A DNA stretch of 64,000 nucleotides, taken from contig MNCI01018365.1 in assembly GCA_015680685.1 (NCBI GenBank), forward strand, positions 12,634 to 76,633, given 5' to 3'. The notes beneath the pieces are model-generated. The model had not been told where the DNA came from. It did no database searches and saw nothing but the letters and a program-made list of their open reading frames with translations. A program made the translations under genes and the position numbers. The stretch is from Gnetum montanum (taxonomy: Eukaryota > Streptophyta > Gnetopsida > Gnetales > Gnetaceae). Positions within the stretch are counted from its first letter, which is position 1. Every line of letters begins with the position of its first letter. Of this stretch, positions 20,761 through 33,103 are shown in pieces.

Positions 20761-21410
20761 TGTGAGGTAGTGGCTGGGGGAAGGGCGATGCCCATATGTT
20801 ACTCTGGGTATTAATTGTGAGAGCTTGTGGGTGGCAATATGGCAACACATTTGCCATACCTCTATGCATTTCCATTCGAATGGTGGTGGGTTGGTTGAGG
20901 AGCAAGATTCGAGAGAGGTGGCTCTTGAGGATTTCTAGTAGGCCATCGATTTCATGGGGTTTGAGCTACACAAGAACATGCTTGATATTCTGCATGCCCT
21001 CGAATGATCAAACCATAAGTGTCACACTATGCCTAGACAACTGTAATGGCTCCGATGGAGTCTATGCCTCATTGTGTTTTATTTTTTTGGTTCCCTCAGC
21101 TGGTTTTGCTGATTTGTCTAGTTTCTCATTTGGCTTGTTTGGCCTTGGTTTGCACATGGTGCATTTTCCTTTTCTTTGGGGTATGGGCCCTTGTGGGGGG
21201 AGTGGGGGATGCGGTGATGTTTAGCCCCTTGGTATGTGTATTTTTTCTATGGTTTTTGTGTCAGGTTCAGTGTGGTCATGTTGGGCTTGCATGGTATTCC
21301 CTGTGGTGTTATGGTAGGGGTGTTTCTCCCTCTCCAAGGGTGGGCCCATCTTGCCTGTTTCTCATGTAAATGTTTTGTACAAATTTCCTTTTAGGAATTC
21401 ATTTCTTGAA

Positions 21411-21437
21411 CATTCTCTCAAAAAAAGAAAAAAAAAG
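21411..21437 (+). other. A-rich 3' tail of LINE K1
   Basis: TGAACATTCTCTC followed by an A-rich run. The same end phrase (ATTCTCTCAAAAAA) closes LINE fragment K3 on the other strand. Confidence 0.7.
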
Positions 21438-22761
21438 AGGCATAAAAAAGCTTGTGAATACTTGATACAAGTTTAATCAAGCATGAAACTTTTAAAATTT
21501 AGATGTCAAGTTCATGTAAAGATTAGAGAATTTAAATGGAATAACAATGCCAATTTGAGTAGCAAAAAAATTCATATGGAAGAACCTAAGACATTGTAGC
21601 AAGATAATTAAATATGGAATTCAATGATAGTATTTAGAAAGAACTTATCCATTATTCTTGAAACCTAATCTTTAGAGAAAGTACTCTAGCATGTGATTTG
21701 AGAAAGCTTGCTTCAAGAATATATCATGGTTATAGAAAAAATAGGTAAAACAATCACTATTAAATATCAACATTAAAGTTGGAAGCAAGATCAAGAGATT
21801 CCAACAAGGATGAATAGATAATATGATAAACCTTAGATACTTAAGGGAATCGATTGATCATCATTAGAAGAAGATGTAAGGGACAAAGTAAAGTGATATT
21901 AACAATGAAACCTTAGAAATTGAGAAGTTAATGATTAATTAAGAATTTAGAATGATTTAAAATTTTATAAGGAGTGATATTGGTCTGTGAACATATTACA
22001 ACAAGGATAGTTAAGAATGTCACACAATCATTATTTGGGATGAAAACTTTTACTAAAAGCTTTGATAAATTGAGATAATAATTTGGTTGGAACTACACAA
22101 TATAAGAAATGAATGAAACAATCAAGAAGAGACAAAAATGAAAAAACTAACAATCCATATTGAAAAGGAACATTTAGATAGAAGGTTAGATGAGCCACTC
22201 TATGTTGAATAACAAGTTTTAGGGGTACGAATGGAATAGGAGATGTTACAATGAAGGCTACGAACAATGGTTACTTAACATTTATATGGGAATAAAAATT
22301 TTATAAGAAGCCTTGATGAATTTAGATAAAAATTATGTTGGATTTATGAAGTCTATGAATTTGTAGTTAAAAAGGAATAGAAAGGAAAAATATGTATACA
22401 TGATATGAAACAAGTACATTTAGATTTACCAAGACATTGCAACAAAATATATATATTTATAAACAACTACTAAAACATCAAGATTTACCAATTGAATGAA
22501 TAGATAATAGAGGTATGAGATTTAACTTTATGTTCATAATAAAATTAGGAAGCAAGGAGTAGAGTTTGCAACAAGGTTAATGGACAACACAACATTTGAA
22601 ATTGGGATATCATTGTTTGAACAATGCAACATTTGTGTATCTTCAATATTTTGAAATTTCTTTTGAACCTTTGATTCATCTTTTTGATGCACTCCTCATT
22701 TACCTTTAGATCATTTGGTACCTTCTTGAATTGATATTTATTTTGTATGCCTTTTGGTTGT
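21438..22761. repeat. AT-rich repeat field interrupted by element C
   Basis: Sequence with phrases repeated in 34320-35300 and 45640-45900 (for example AAGGCTTGATGAATTGAG, CATTTATATGGGA). No coding region is recognised. It continues at 32726 beyond element C, joined at the GTTGT target site. Confidence 0.5.
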
Positions 22762-23584
22762 TGATGAGTGGCAAGGTACCCCTACACCCAACCATACAAA
22801 TACAAGCATTCACATGCGATTCGGTCGAACTCCGAGGATTAAGTGCTTATGTGCCTACATAGAACAAGGATGAGTTATGTAGTCATTGTCTTCCCAAGCT
22901 TACTTGTAAGGCATAATTATATGGTTAAGTAAACTTGAGGTATATGTTTTTTTATATTTTCTATCTTGGTCTCCTAAGTGTGTGAAATGAAAAGATTTAG
23001 TTAACTAATGGGTTTTTGTAACTCTAATGTTAATCAAATCCTAACACCAACATTTGTTCCCACTCTCCAGACACATCATGAACTAGTGTAACAGTATTGG
23101 GATTACTAAATGCTAGTCATTACTAGGTTACCAAGTGTTCCATGTATGCTCGAAGTGGCCGTGTTGAGTGTGCTAATTTGTTGATAATTAATAATTCTAT
23201 AGAAACAACATTGATTAACTAATGAGAGCATCAAATAATAGTAAATAGCATTAAATGCAATAGGTAAGCTATTTTAAATGTTGAAAGGTTTATCACAAAG
23301 TTCATCTTTATTTCTGGACACAAGGTGTGCTTGGGTACACAATGCTCAAATAAAGATCTAATCACTTTATGACTTCTACTGGGGGAACTCAGAAATAATT
23401 CTAACTCTGGAAGAGAAAAACTACAAGAGTTCAGCTAAAGGACTAAAAAAATACTACTAAAACCAAGATACCCTGTCTCTTATTTATAGGCAACGAGATA
23501 GGCTTTGACATCGCATGTCCGATGTTGGGGATTCTATCCGATATCACGTATCTGATATCGGGGGTCCAATATCGGGACTCATCA
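22762..23584 (-). repeat. 3' LTR of element C (823 bp)
   Basis: It runs TGATGAG...CTCATCA. The TATA box on the minus strand is at 23481-23488. GATATC and related motifs (GATATCGG, CCAATATCGG) fill 23510-23575. The AATAAA region is near 23340-23355. Confidence 0.93.
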
Positions 23585-23597
23585 TACCCCCACGACC
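23585..23597 (-). promoter_or_regulatory. Polypurine tract (element C)
   Basis: The minus strand reads GGTCGTGGGGGTA before the 3' LTR, two transitions from the tract of A, B and D. Confidence 0.8.
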
Positions 23598-25540
23598 GAG
23601 TGAAAACTTATCCTTGAGTTCCTTACAAAATATTGGGAAGGTATGGGATTATTGACTGAACAACAGCTAACGGTGACATGGAATGATAGACACAAAGTGC
23701 CTGGTGAATGGATCGACAAACATATTATAGCATTGGTATTCATAACCATTGTGGTGAACACTGTACATAGATGACATCCAAACCCTCATTTGATAGCTTG
23801 AAGAGAGAGAAAAGAAAATAAGGCGCATTGCTGTTGATGTCAAAAATGTGCACACCGTTGTTCATCCATGGCCACACCGTTGTTCATCCATGGCCACATG
23901 ACTAAGCTTGTTCCTTGCGTAAATGATCTTGCTTGAGTTCATTCTGAGTGCTCCCTCCTATCCCAGTCCATTTTTCATGTGATTGCCATTTGCACACACA
24001 ACAAAATCATGAATCAATAAAAATAGATAAGATATAATGTAGTTGATGCCTTACCTCAATATGAAGCACATTGGCTAGGTTGTGGGTATAACAGATACTG
24101 GGTTAGAGGTTTGTAACTGATAACTACCCAAGGTGTAGGGGTGAGATAAGTAATGGAATGGAAAAATTTGTGACAGACCCCCATGACTAAGAGCGAACCT
24201 TCGGTAGCAATAGGATGGAAAATGAAAGGAAAAGGAAGATAAGAGAAATAATAAGGGTGAAGCCAATAAAAATGCATAGAAAGGAAGAGAAAAAAAATGG
24301 ATGTTATGGATGGGGTGAAATGAGAAATAGTTGATTGCAAGATATGTATAAGGGAAAAAACTTAACAATTTCATCAAAAAGGAATGCCAGTGGGTCCTCC
24401 CTAAAGTAGGCTCATGCCCTTTATGCCGTGACAAACCCACAAACTAAAGAGTTCGTAGGCTCTAGGAATGACATATGGAAGTAATAGTTAATAATTCACC
24501 CACCAGAATTTACTAAAGAATAACAATGCATCGACCAAGATATAGACTAATCATAAAATCAGCAATGAGATAGAATACAAAAAGTAATACACAAAGAGAA
24601 GAGAGAATGGAATGGAATCCTGAAATCAAGGTTGTGTAAAGTACTTTGTGTATTATGTGGTTAAGGTGACTTAATAAAATATAGTCCAAATCCAGATTAA
24701 AACTAACCACATCCAGTGACCTTGCATCAACATACTTGACCAACCCATTCTCCTAAAACAACAAGAATGCTTCCATAGAGTAACCACCATTCCAAAAAGA
24801 GAAGAATAGAGGAGCAGGAAGTGAGAAAGGGCCTTAGTTAGAGGAAACCTTTAGGCATGGGTAACATGTCTTTCTAGTGCCGTAACCAGTGCTTATAGCC
24901 CATGTTCCTTTATTATGTCTAAGGAGTATGCTTTGAATTCCCACCAGTTTTTTTATTTTGGTTGAAAACTACACCATGCAAAGACTTATTTGATTTATTC
25001 AACTTCCTGATATTAGTTGACAACGGAATGGTAGAAAACCTATGAAAAATATCCAAGTACCCAAGAGAATAGCCAGCACAAATGCTTTGAATCCCCTTGA
25101 GGTCATACCCTTTTCAATCCATTTGAATCCTTCTTTGGTTTGAAGAATACCAAGACATAAATTCATTAATAGGTTTGATTAGAAAAAGGGATAGTACATT
25201 TCCAAAATAAAGGGAGACCATATAGTTGAATGGATGAATGGATGACGTGGACTTATTGCCTGTTTTATCAAAAGAAACCATATCTTAGCATCAACATTAA
25301 AAGTCAAAGGTAAAAACTAAACATTAGCAATCAACACCATTATAGTACAACCCACCATCATGAGCACTTATTATCTAACGAGTGAGAATAAATTAAACAA
25401 GATGTAGCAGAGAAAGAAATAGTAAAAATGTTAACGATGGTGTAAAAAAAAAATAAGTAAAGATGAAAAATATGTAAAAAAAAAAGATAAAATAAAATGA
25501 GGGCTTAGAATAAGTAGCATTGGTGGCCATCTCTCCCACA
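23598..25540 (-). other. Conserved 3' segment (element C)
   Basis: This is homologous to the 3' segments of A, B and D. It contains the 60-base candidate intron (23991-24050, with GC in place of GT and AA in place of AG), the second polypurine-like motif (24176-24188), a 76-codon hydrophobic frame (24513-24743) and the LGTWIF hydrophobic peptide near 25030-25090. It has no long open frame. Confidence 0.5.
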
Positions 25541-26760
25541 ACTGAGTTGGAAGGAGGAGATCCAAAATAATGAGTAGGGCTATCCATCAATAGAGGTAGT
25601 GTTAGTACTAACCATTTTGGGCTCATGGAAAGGTTTGGTTTGCTAGATGTTGATCAATAATTTCTTATCTAGGCTTCTAGGCTTATAGATCATCATAGCC
25701 CTTGAAGGAAAAGTTTTATGAATGATATAAGGTCCTTCCCATAGTGTTTGAAATTTAGTTCATTGTGGCACATGTGTGGGATTTCAATAAAGAACCCTAT
25801 CTCCTGGTTGGTATTTGACTTTTCTAATTTTTAGGTCATGACGTTATTTGTTGAAGGCCTTGTGTAGTTCATTGGATGATAGGGTGGCTAATCGATTTTC
25901 ATCTAGCAAGTTAAGATTCATTAATCATTTTTTCTGTGCTAGATTGAGGTCAAGGTTAAGGTCACATGCTGTAGATAGTGTACGGAGCTCAGCTTGGATA
26001 GGAAGTGTTGGAAGTTTACCGTACACTAACTCATAAGGAGAATAGCCTATAGGCAGTTTCCATGTGGAGCAGTAGGCCCAAAGAGCATCGTTTAGTTTGG
26101 TGCTCCAGTCTCGCCTATATTTGCTAATGGTTCGTGTCAAAATTTTTGTGATTTTCCTATTGGTGACTTTGGCTTGACCATTCACTTGAGGATGATATGG
26201 TGTAGTCAGTTTATGCTCAACTCCTAAGTGTTGCATCAACTTCTGAAACGTTGCACCTGTAAAATGTGTATCATTATCAGAAATAAGTGCATGAGGCATG
26301 CCAAACTTGTTTACAATTTGTTGTTGAATAAATTATGTAGTGGTAGATGATGTATAGTCGGTAACGGTGGCTACTTTAGCCCATCTTCTAAAATAATCAA
26401 TAGTAACAACAATGTATGCTTTTCCATTGGACATTGGTGTAATAGGCCCCATAAAATCAATACCCCATATGTTGAAGGGTTCTAAGGGTTGAATCCATTG
26501 TTGTGGATCCTCCATTTTAGCAGTCATTCCCCCATCACATTGGTAGTGCTCACAAGATTGGAAAAATGATTGGTGTCTCAAAATAATGTAGGCCAATAAT
26601 ATCCTACAAGTAATATTTTAATGGCTATTCATCTCCCAGCATAATGACCCCCACAAGGGCCCTCATGAACATCTTGGAGAACTCGTAACTGATCTACGTC
26701 GGGAACACACCATTGGACCAAGCCATTGGAACACACCTTGTAAAGGTGTTCATTGATTTC
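25541..26760 (-). pseudogene. Integrase (element C)
   Basis: The HHCC zinc-binding part is seen as HEGPCGGH near 26649-26672 and CEHYQC near 26537-26560. The catalytic core has WGIDFMGPI (first Asp, about 26455) and LISDNDTHF (second Asp, about 26270). The third acidic residue is lost: the GQAEV block reads GQAKV, with Lys encoded at 26168-26170. A GPYII block of the GPY/F type follows near 25700. The protein joins element DNA to the host chromosome; this copy could not. Confidence 0.88.
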
Positions 26761-26790
26761 CATAAAATGTTTGACTCGGTGGAGAAACCA

Positions 26791-27470
26791 TTATTTCTTT
26801 CTAACATCCAACCCTTGTGGTGTTTCTTGTGTGAGAAGATAAGTAAGAGTGCTACTATACCAATTTGCATTTGTGTGTGATTGATTGTTTATTACACCTA
26901 TAAAGAGGAGTTCATCAGGGAAGCGATTATAAATTGGGTATTTGTCGTCTTTGTTGTCCCATTGCAACTGAGATAAATGATCGGCAACAACATTCTCGGT
27001 GCCTTTATGATCTACTATCATGAGATCGAACTCTTGCAAGATCACAAGCCATTGTAGAATGCGAGGGGTAACTGTTGGTTTATTCATAAGGAATTGAATC
27101 GAACTATGATCTATGTGTACAAATACCTTATAACATAATACATAGTGCTTTGATTTCTCTAGTGCAAACACCACGGTCATTAACTCTTTTTCTGTTGTGG
27201 TATAGTTGAGTTGTGCACCAGCAATGCTTCAACTTTCAAAGTGAATGTAATAGGGACGTTTTTGGTCATCTAACTGTGTAAGTATGGCTCCTAAAGAAAA
27301 ATTGGATGCGTTAGTTATTATATGGAATGGTCTAGACTAGTTAGGAGCTTGTAGAATGGGTGTTTCTACAAGCTTCTGCTTCAAGGTTTGCAAAGCTAAC
27401 TCGCATTCCTTGGTCCATTCAAAGGGTACGTCCTTTTTCGTTAATTCTACCAATGGTTTTGCGATCTTTG
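26791..27470 (-). pseudogene. RNase H (element C)
   Basis: The frame shows a TNASN block where the family has TDASD, then GAILTQ, then a TEKELMTVVFALEK block carrying the conserved Glu, a VHIDHSSIQFLMN block, and DHKGTENVVADHLSQ before the linker to integrase. The first catalytic Asp appears changed to Asn. RNase H removes RNA from the RNA-DNA hybrid during replication. Confidence 0.8.
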
Positions 27471-28260
27471 AAATTTTTTTGATGAAACGTCTATAATAGC
27501 CAGTATGTCCAAGGAATGATCAAATATCTTTTACAGTTTCAGGTTGATGAGTAATTCCTTAGATGACTTTAATTTTTTCAAGATCTACCTCTATCCCTAT
27601 TTGTGAAATTTTATGCCCTAATACTATGCCCTCTTGGACCATTTAGTGGCTTTTCTGCCAATTGAGCCTTAGGTTGGTTTCAACACATCGTTTCAATACT
27701 TGCTCTAATTGATCCAATGCTTGTTCAAAGTCTGCTCCGTAGGTAGAGAAATCATCCATAAAAGCCTCCACACCATTCCTTATTTTCTACTGAAATATAT
27801 TGAGAATCAAATGTTGAAATGTTGTTGGAGCATTGCACAAGCCAAACGACATTTGCCTATATGCAAATGTCCCCTAAGAACTCGTGAATGTAGTTTTGGC
27901 TTGGTCTTCTAGTGCTATTTGGATTTGATTGTACCCACTATAACCATCCAAAGAACTATAATAACAATGGCCTGCAATGATATCTAAGACTTGGTCAACA
28001 AATGACAATGAGAAATGATCTTTAAATGTTGCCATGTTTAATAGCCTAAATTCTATACACATCCTCCATTTACCACCTTTTTTAGGCACAATGACTAATG
28101 GACTAACCCATTCACTGTCAGCAATGGGGTATATGAACTCGACCTTCAGAAGTTGTTCAATTTCTTCCTTAACTACTTACTTAAGCTTTAGGTTTAGTCA
28201 TCTTTGTGGTTGTCGTTGAGGCTTGATAGAGAGATTAGTGTAAATTCTATGTTGGCATAT
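27471..28260 (-). pseudogene. Reverse transcriptase (element C)
   Basis: The frame contains WVSPLVIVPKKGGKWRMC, a YYSSLDGYSGYNQI block (catalytic Asp of motif A) and FAYRQMSFGLCNAP. An intact catalytic FMDD box is encoded at 27749-27763, followed by the LGHKIS thumb motif. Stops interrupt it after about 70 codons and again later. It is the best-kept RT of the window. Confidence 0.9.
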
Positions 28261-28639
28261 CCTAGGATCTATTCTGAATAATTCGGGATATGACCAAGAA
28301 AAGGCTTTTGAACATTTTTCTATTATCTTCAATTGTCTTTATTTTTGTTGAGGAGTAAGCTTAGTATTAATGATTACCGATTTTCCATTCTTGAGAAATG
28401 CATACTCCATATCGGTGGACAACGATTTTAATTCAAAGGGGCTCTTGCTTAAACTTGTCAAGGATTTCCAACTTTCCCCAGTTGATATCTTCGGTGTCAG
28501 TACTTGGAAGTTGGTGATGGACTTGCTCTAATGCATCTATGCTATCGATATAGGCATAAGTCAAACTCTCAGTTGGTTCCATGCATAAAGTTGAATTACT
28601 CTCTAGGTTAGTTATCAGCCACTGGGTGCCTTTCTATCT

Positions 28640-29272
28640 TGTGGCTATTGCATACAAGCATCTTTGTATGTTAGATACTTGTGCACACTAGTCGCATGCA
28701 GGCAATGTTGAGTATTGTATAAACCAAGACTTCTGCACATAGTTGCACCTTGTGTCACTGTATGTGATGCATGGAAATTTCTTCTTCTCGATCTTCCCAA
28801 ATGCATTTTCTTTTGATATCTCTAGGGAAAGATCACGTATTCCTAGGCGCACATCAATCGTACTTAGCCATGCTCTTCCCATTATGATTGGGAAGTCCCC
28901 CTTGCAGTTGTTGAATTGGATCACTAGGAAAGTGGTTGGATATGACCACCCACAAATAGTGGTGTCAATGTCCTCCACTAGTCCCAATGGAATAGTGATG
29001 GACTGGTTAGCCAACTCTAAATGAATGTTACTCTTCTTTAGCGGAGGTAGGTTCTAGGCTTTATGCATTTCATGGGAGATCAAATTAACACTAGAACCTG
29101 AATCTAAAAGAGCTTTACAAGGCTCATTTTTAGTGATTTGCAAATAAATAAGAGGACTTCCAGGATTAGAGAATTTCCTAGGAAGATGGCTAGCTTTAAT
29201 CCAATCAATGATGGCATGAGTTAACATAACAGTGTGCATTGAGTGTAATTTTTGATTCGAAGAAAGCTCCAA
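28640..29272 (-). pseudogene. Aspartic protease (element C)
   Basis: The IKASHLPRKF block is followed by the active site LLDSGSSVNLIS (DSG intact), QSITIPLGLVED and IIMGRAWLST. The frame is broken near 29015. A linker with conserved DTLEQV and NWGKL blocks leads into RT. Confidence 0.87.
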
Positions 29273-29399
29273 AGATTCAAACGATGATGAGGTATTTGGA
29301 TAATTAGCTGCTTGTGTTGTAAGGACTTGGTTGGACTATTGGTTCTAAAGAAAAGTCTTCTCTTTAATTGGTTGTCCAAACCAACACTAGGTTGAAGAT

Positions 29400-31762
29400 T
29401 GATAGCCCTTGTTGCATTACATTGCTGTGGCTGGGTAGGAAGCTCGTCCTACATAGTTGGAGCAAGTGGTAATGGAGCTAAGGGTGGAAGAGATGCAAAC
29501 AGATGAGAAGGGTAGTGCATATGTAGAGCATCAACCCTAGAAGAAGAAGAAGTTCTATAGTACTTAGGGGTCTGGTAGTGAGGTTGAAGAGCATTGTGAC
29601 TAGTAGAGTCACGTGGAGAGATCAGCTACTAAATGTAATACATGTATGGGTCAGGTTGATGATAAGGGTATTTTTGATGTGGTAGTGGCATTCCCCATGA
29701 CTATGGGTGTTGCCACTATTGATACTATTCATTCGGTTGTGGTGGAGCTTCACTTGGATAATATGTCAAGGGTTGGTGGAACTGCCTTGGGTTACCTTGA
29801 GGATAAGGTAACCTTCTGAGTGTTTGTCATTTGTTTAATCATGGGTTTAGTGCATACACCCCAAACTCTTGCAGATGTGACACTACTGGGCAACATCCCT
29901 TAGGATCATCATATTGGAAAATCTCACATCCTCCATCATCATCTATATCCAAATCCACAACCTCTTCACTAAAGGCAACCTTGCCCTTACCCTTGTTACA
30001 TGCATACTTAGCTTCTTTCTTTTTCCTTCTCTCTCAGTCACTACTTTGTTCTCTAGACTCCTCTGCTATTTTTAGGACAGTTTGAAATTTATCATCTAGG
30101 GAGTTCCACATTTGATCCACCTTTGTTGATGCTTTTGATGCAAATTTTTGAATGGGCAAATTCTTTCTATTGACCATCTCTTCAAGTGGTGACTCTTCTT
30201 CATCTTCACAAAATCTAACTTACTTTTTTCAGAGGGAAGGATCTTTGTTGTAGTCCTTCACACTTTCTCTTTTCCTCAACTCAATTTCCTCCTTGGAAAC
30301 TCGCTTCAACGATCTTTGTATTTGCTGGGCTCTGAGCTCAGATAGCATTCCTTGGGTATAAGTCCAAAGGGTTCTTCACGTTTCGTACTTAAGCCCATCC
30401 ATGAGATGGCTTAGTTGTTCCTTTTGCATAACCATGGCCAAGGCAATGATGTAATAATGAATAATATTGATTAATAGTAGCATCCAAGGGTTTCTGTCCT
30501 CATTGTTTCTATCCTTGGATTTGCTTATGTAGGTTGGACACTCAGGAGTACATTTGATACTTATCATTGAATAACTCCAACATGGTACTCCATCAACGAA
30601 TGGATTTCAGTTCTAAGGATCGGTATTAGCTTTCTGCTTCCTTGATCAGTTTACGTGGAAAAAAGTTTCGCTTTTTCCACTTGTTTTCTATATTCTGCAA
30701 GGCACATGCATCATGGAATTCTTGTAAATGGTTTTGAGGATTAGCATTGTATCCCCCTTCAAATTGTGGGATGTTATTCATGTTTAGTCTTTTGATCCTC
30801 CTATCTTTTTGGTGCCTTATTGGAATCCTAACATCCTCTGCTATATTTAACATACTTTGGGTGGTGAGTAGGGATTCATCATGATCATGCTGCCTATGGC
30901 GTCTATGATGCATATGTTGTTTCCTACTCTCCCTTCTTTTGTGATGTGTCTCTTTGGAATGCCCTTGCTCCCTTTCTCTACTATTTTGTTAGTGATTTCT
31001 ATTTTGCCTACCATTTTCCTCATGGTCTCGCCCTCTACGATTGCATTCAGATCCCAAAGAAGAGGGGGAAGATGATGATGAAGGTGAAGAGGAAGGAGGA
31101 CTAGCATCATGTTGGCGCCTGCCACCTTCTCTTTGGTGGTCACAGCCTCAGTCGTGGTTACGTTCGTAATGTCCATCATTGTCATGAGTTTGTGTTCCTT
31201 CTTTGGATATTTTGTATCTATTGGTACCAGAACCTGGGTTATGAATAGTTGAGTGAAGATTATGATACCCAACTCCTTGATTGAAGTTAAAGAGAGGAAC
31301 ATCATTTTGTGGAAAACCTCCCAAGGCAAGTTCACCACCGTCATTTTTGCTTAGAAAATACGGGAAATCTTGAGACCACTTCCCCTTCATAGATTGGTAA
31401 TGTCTCTCTTGTTGTAGATCCCTTTGGTGTTGTGCCTTTGTGGGTTGATAATTTCTCGAATCTTGTTCATGCACAACGTACTCTGACTGTAAGTGCTGCA
31501 TACCAATTCGTGTGAGAGCACGAAGAAGCATGCCTAGGATTGAGCGATCGGGGGGTAACACTATGTTACCTTCTAAATCACGCCATCATAGCTATTCATC
31601 TTGGTGGAGGATAAAGGTAAAATCTAGTACATACTCATTAGGATGAGCGTATACCATGTGAAACTATTGGGGCATTGGTGGATCATCTTGTGCACCACGC
31701 CTTTAATTGTTCATGGTATCAGACCTAGTTGGTGAAGCACTCTTATAAGAAGAAGGAGACAT
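29400..31762 (-). pseudogene. gag (element C)
   Basis: The start is at 31762 (MSPSSYKS). A YAHPNEYVLDFTFILHQDE block follows, then a long Arg/His/Glu-rich region and a capsid region near 30400-30720. The zinc-knuckle region near 29880-29930 reads CEIFQYDDPKGCCP, so one Cys and the His of the CX2CX3HX4C pattern kept in D are lost. A Pro/Gln/Tyr-rich linker ends the protein. Stops and frame changes are frequent. Confidence 0.8.
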
Positions 31763-31879
31763 GATTGATTACTTAGTGTGCTGTACTCTTTTCCAGTGAT
31801 TGTAGGATAGTTAACCTTAAGGGTTCATTTCAATGATGGAAGGATTTCCTAAGTTCTAATCAGCACACAAACAACAAAA

Positions 31880-31897
31880 TCCCCAGCAACGATGCCA
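31880..31897 (-). promoter_or_regulatory. Primer-binding site (element C)
   Basis: The minus strand reads TGGCATCGTTGCTGGGGA, close to the tRNA-Asp-type TGGCGCCGTTGCCGGGGA. Confidence 0.8.
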
Positions 31898-31898
31898 A

Positions 31899-32725
31899 TG
31901 ATGATCGGCAAGGTATCCCTACATCCAACCATACGAATACAAGTGTTCATGCACGATCTAGTGAAACTTCGAGGATTAAGTGCTTATGCACCTACAAAGA
32001 ACAAGGATGAGTTCCGTAGTCATTGTCTTCCCAAGCTTACTTGTAAGGAACAATTGTATGGTTAAGTAAACTCGAGGTATATGATTTTTTATATTTTTTT
32101 ATATTTTCTATCTTGGTCTCCTAAGTGTGTGAAATGAAAAGATTTAGTTATCTAATGGGTTTTTGTAACTCTAATGTTAATCAAATCCTAACACCAACAT
32201 TTGTTCCCACTCTTTGGACACATCTTGAACTAGTGTAACACTACTAGGATTACCAAACCCTAGTCGTTATTGGGTTACCAAGTGTTCCACGTATGCTTGA
32301 AGTGGTTATGCTGAGTGTGCAAATTTGTTGATAATTAATAATTCTATAGAAATAACATTAATTAACTAATGATAGCACCAAATAATAGTAAATAACATTA
32401 AATGCAATAGTTAAGCTATTTTGAATGTTGTAAGGTTTATCACAAAGTTCATCTTTATTTCCAGACACAAGGTGTGTTATCAATGCTTGAATAAAGATCC
32501 ATTCACTTTATGACTCTTATTGTGGACACTCAGAAATAATTCTAACTTTGGAAAAGAAAAACTACAAGAGTTTAGCTAAAGGACTGAAAAAATACTACTA
32601 AAACCAAGCACCCATGTCTCTTATTTATAGTCAACGAGACAAGCTTCAACATCACGTGTCTGATGTCGGGGATTCGATCTGATATCGCATATCCGATATT
32701 GGGGGTTCAATATCGGGACTCATCA
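31899..32725 (-). repeat. 5' LTR of element C (827 bp)
   Basis: It starts TGATGATC and ends CTCATCA. The TATA box is at 32632-32639 (minus), and GATATC motifs lie between 32655 and 32715. It is closely similar to the partner LTR. Confidence 0.93.
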
Positions 32726-33103
32726 GTTGTGATTGGTAATTCTTGATTGAATTCTTTTCTAGATATCCTTGCTTGATTTTTTGCTTCTTTAATTTGATCT
32801 TTCCCTCTACTTTTTCTAGTTTTTAGCTCTTCATCTTGCCCTTTGGTTAAACTTTCCTTCTCTTGATATTTTTCTTGAAGAAACTAACATATTTCCTTGC
32901 TGGTCTTTAAATTGATGATTTTTTTTTATATTCCACTAACTTAAATGCATATTATTTCTTTAGTTATTTTATTTTCTTTTGCTACCTTTTTAAACTTTTT
33001 TAGATTTTTGGTTATGCTTCTTGGCTTCACTATTCCTTTTTGGGCAATGTTCCAAATGTCATTTAAATTTAAAAGTAGTATTATTATTGATTCTCATAAG
33101 TTG
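32726..33103. repeat. AT-rich H-family repeat unit, right half
   Basis: This continues the unit that begins near 22616 on the other side of element C. Similar text recurs at 33740-34260 and 45160-45620. It is interrupted on the right by LINE fragment K3. Confidence 0.5.

Larger units (their letters stand above)
18443..21437 (+). mobile_element. LINE K1: 5'-truncated L1-type retrotransposon with extended 3' coding region
   Basis: Plus-strand LINE starting in the middle of RT and ending in an A-rich tail (21411-21437). The order is RT, thumb/connection region, zf-RVT zinc domain, then a conserved module X (19762-20200), a Gln/Glu-rich coiled-coil-like region (about 20340-20760), module Y (about 20813-21010) and a 3' untranslated region. 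5' truncation is normal for LINEs. The modules after zf-RVT are not part of standard plant L1 ORF2 as I know it. No target duplication was found. Confidence 0.85.
22762..32725 (-). mobile_element. Element C: full-length Athila-like LTR retrotransposon, TSD GTTGT
   Basis: Both LTRs are present (22762-23584 and 31899-32725), flanked by GTTGT at 22757-22761 and 32726-32730. On the minus strand the order is LTR, tRNA-Asp-type primer site, gag, protease, RT, RNase H, integrase, conserved 3' segment, polypurine tract, LTR. This is the only copy in the window that carries all pol domains, so it models the autonomous parent of A, B and D. Stops and substitutions at catalytic sites show it is now inactive. 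Confidence 0.95.

Noticed and set aside
20796-21369. Frames of 142 and 107 codons with hydrophobic stretches in the LINE K1 3' region as membrane proteins
   Set aside because: They lie in other frames than module Y, overlap the 3' untranslated region and have no counterpart in K2, K3 or K4.
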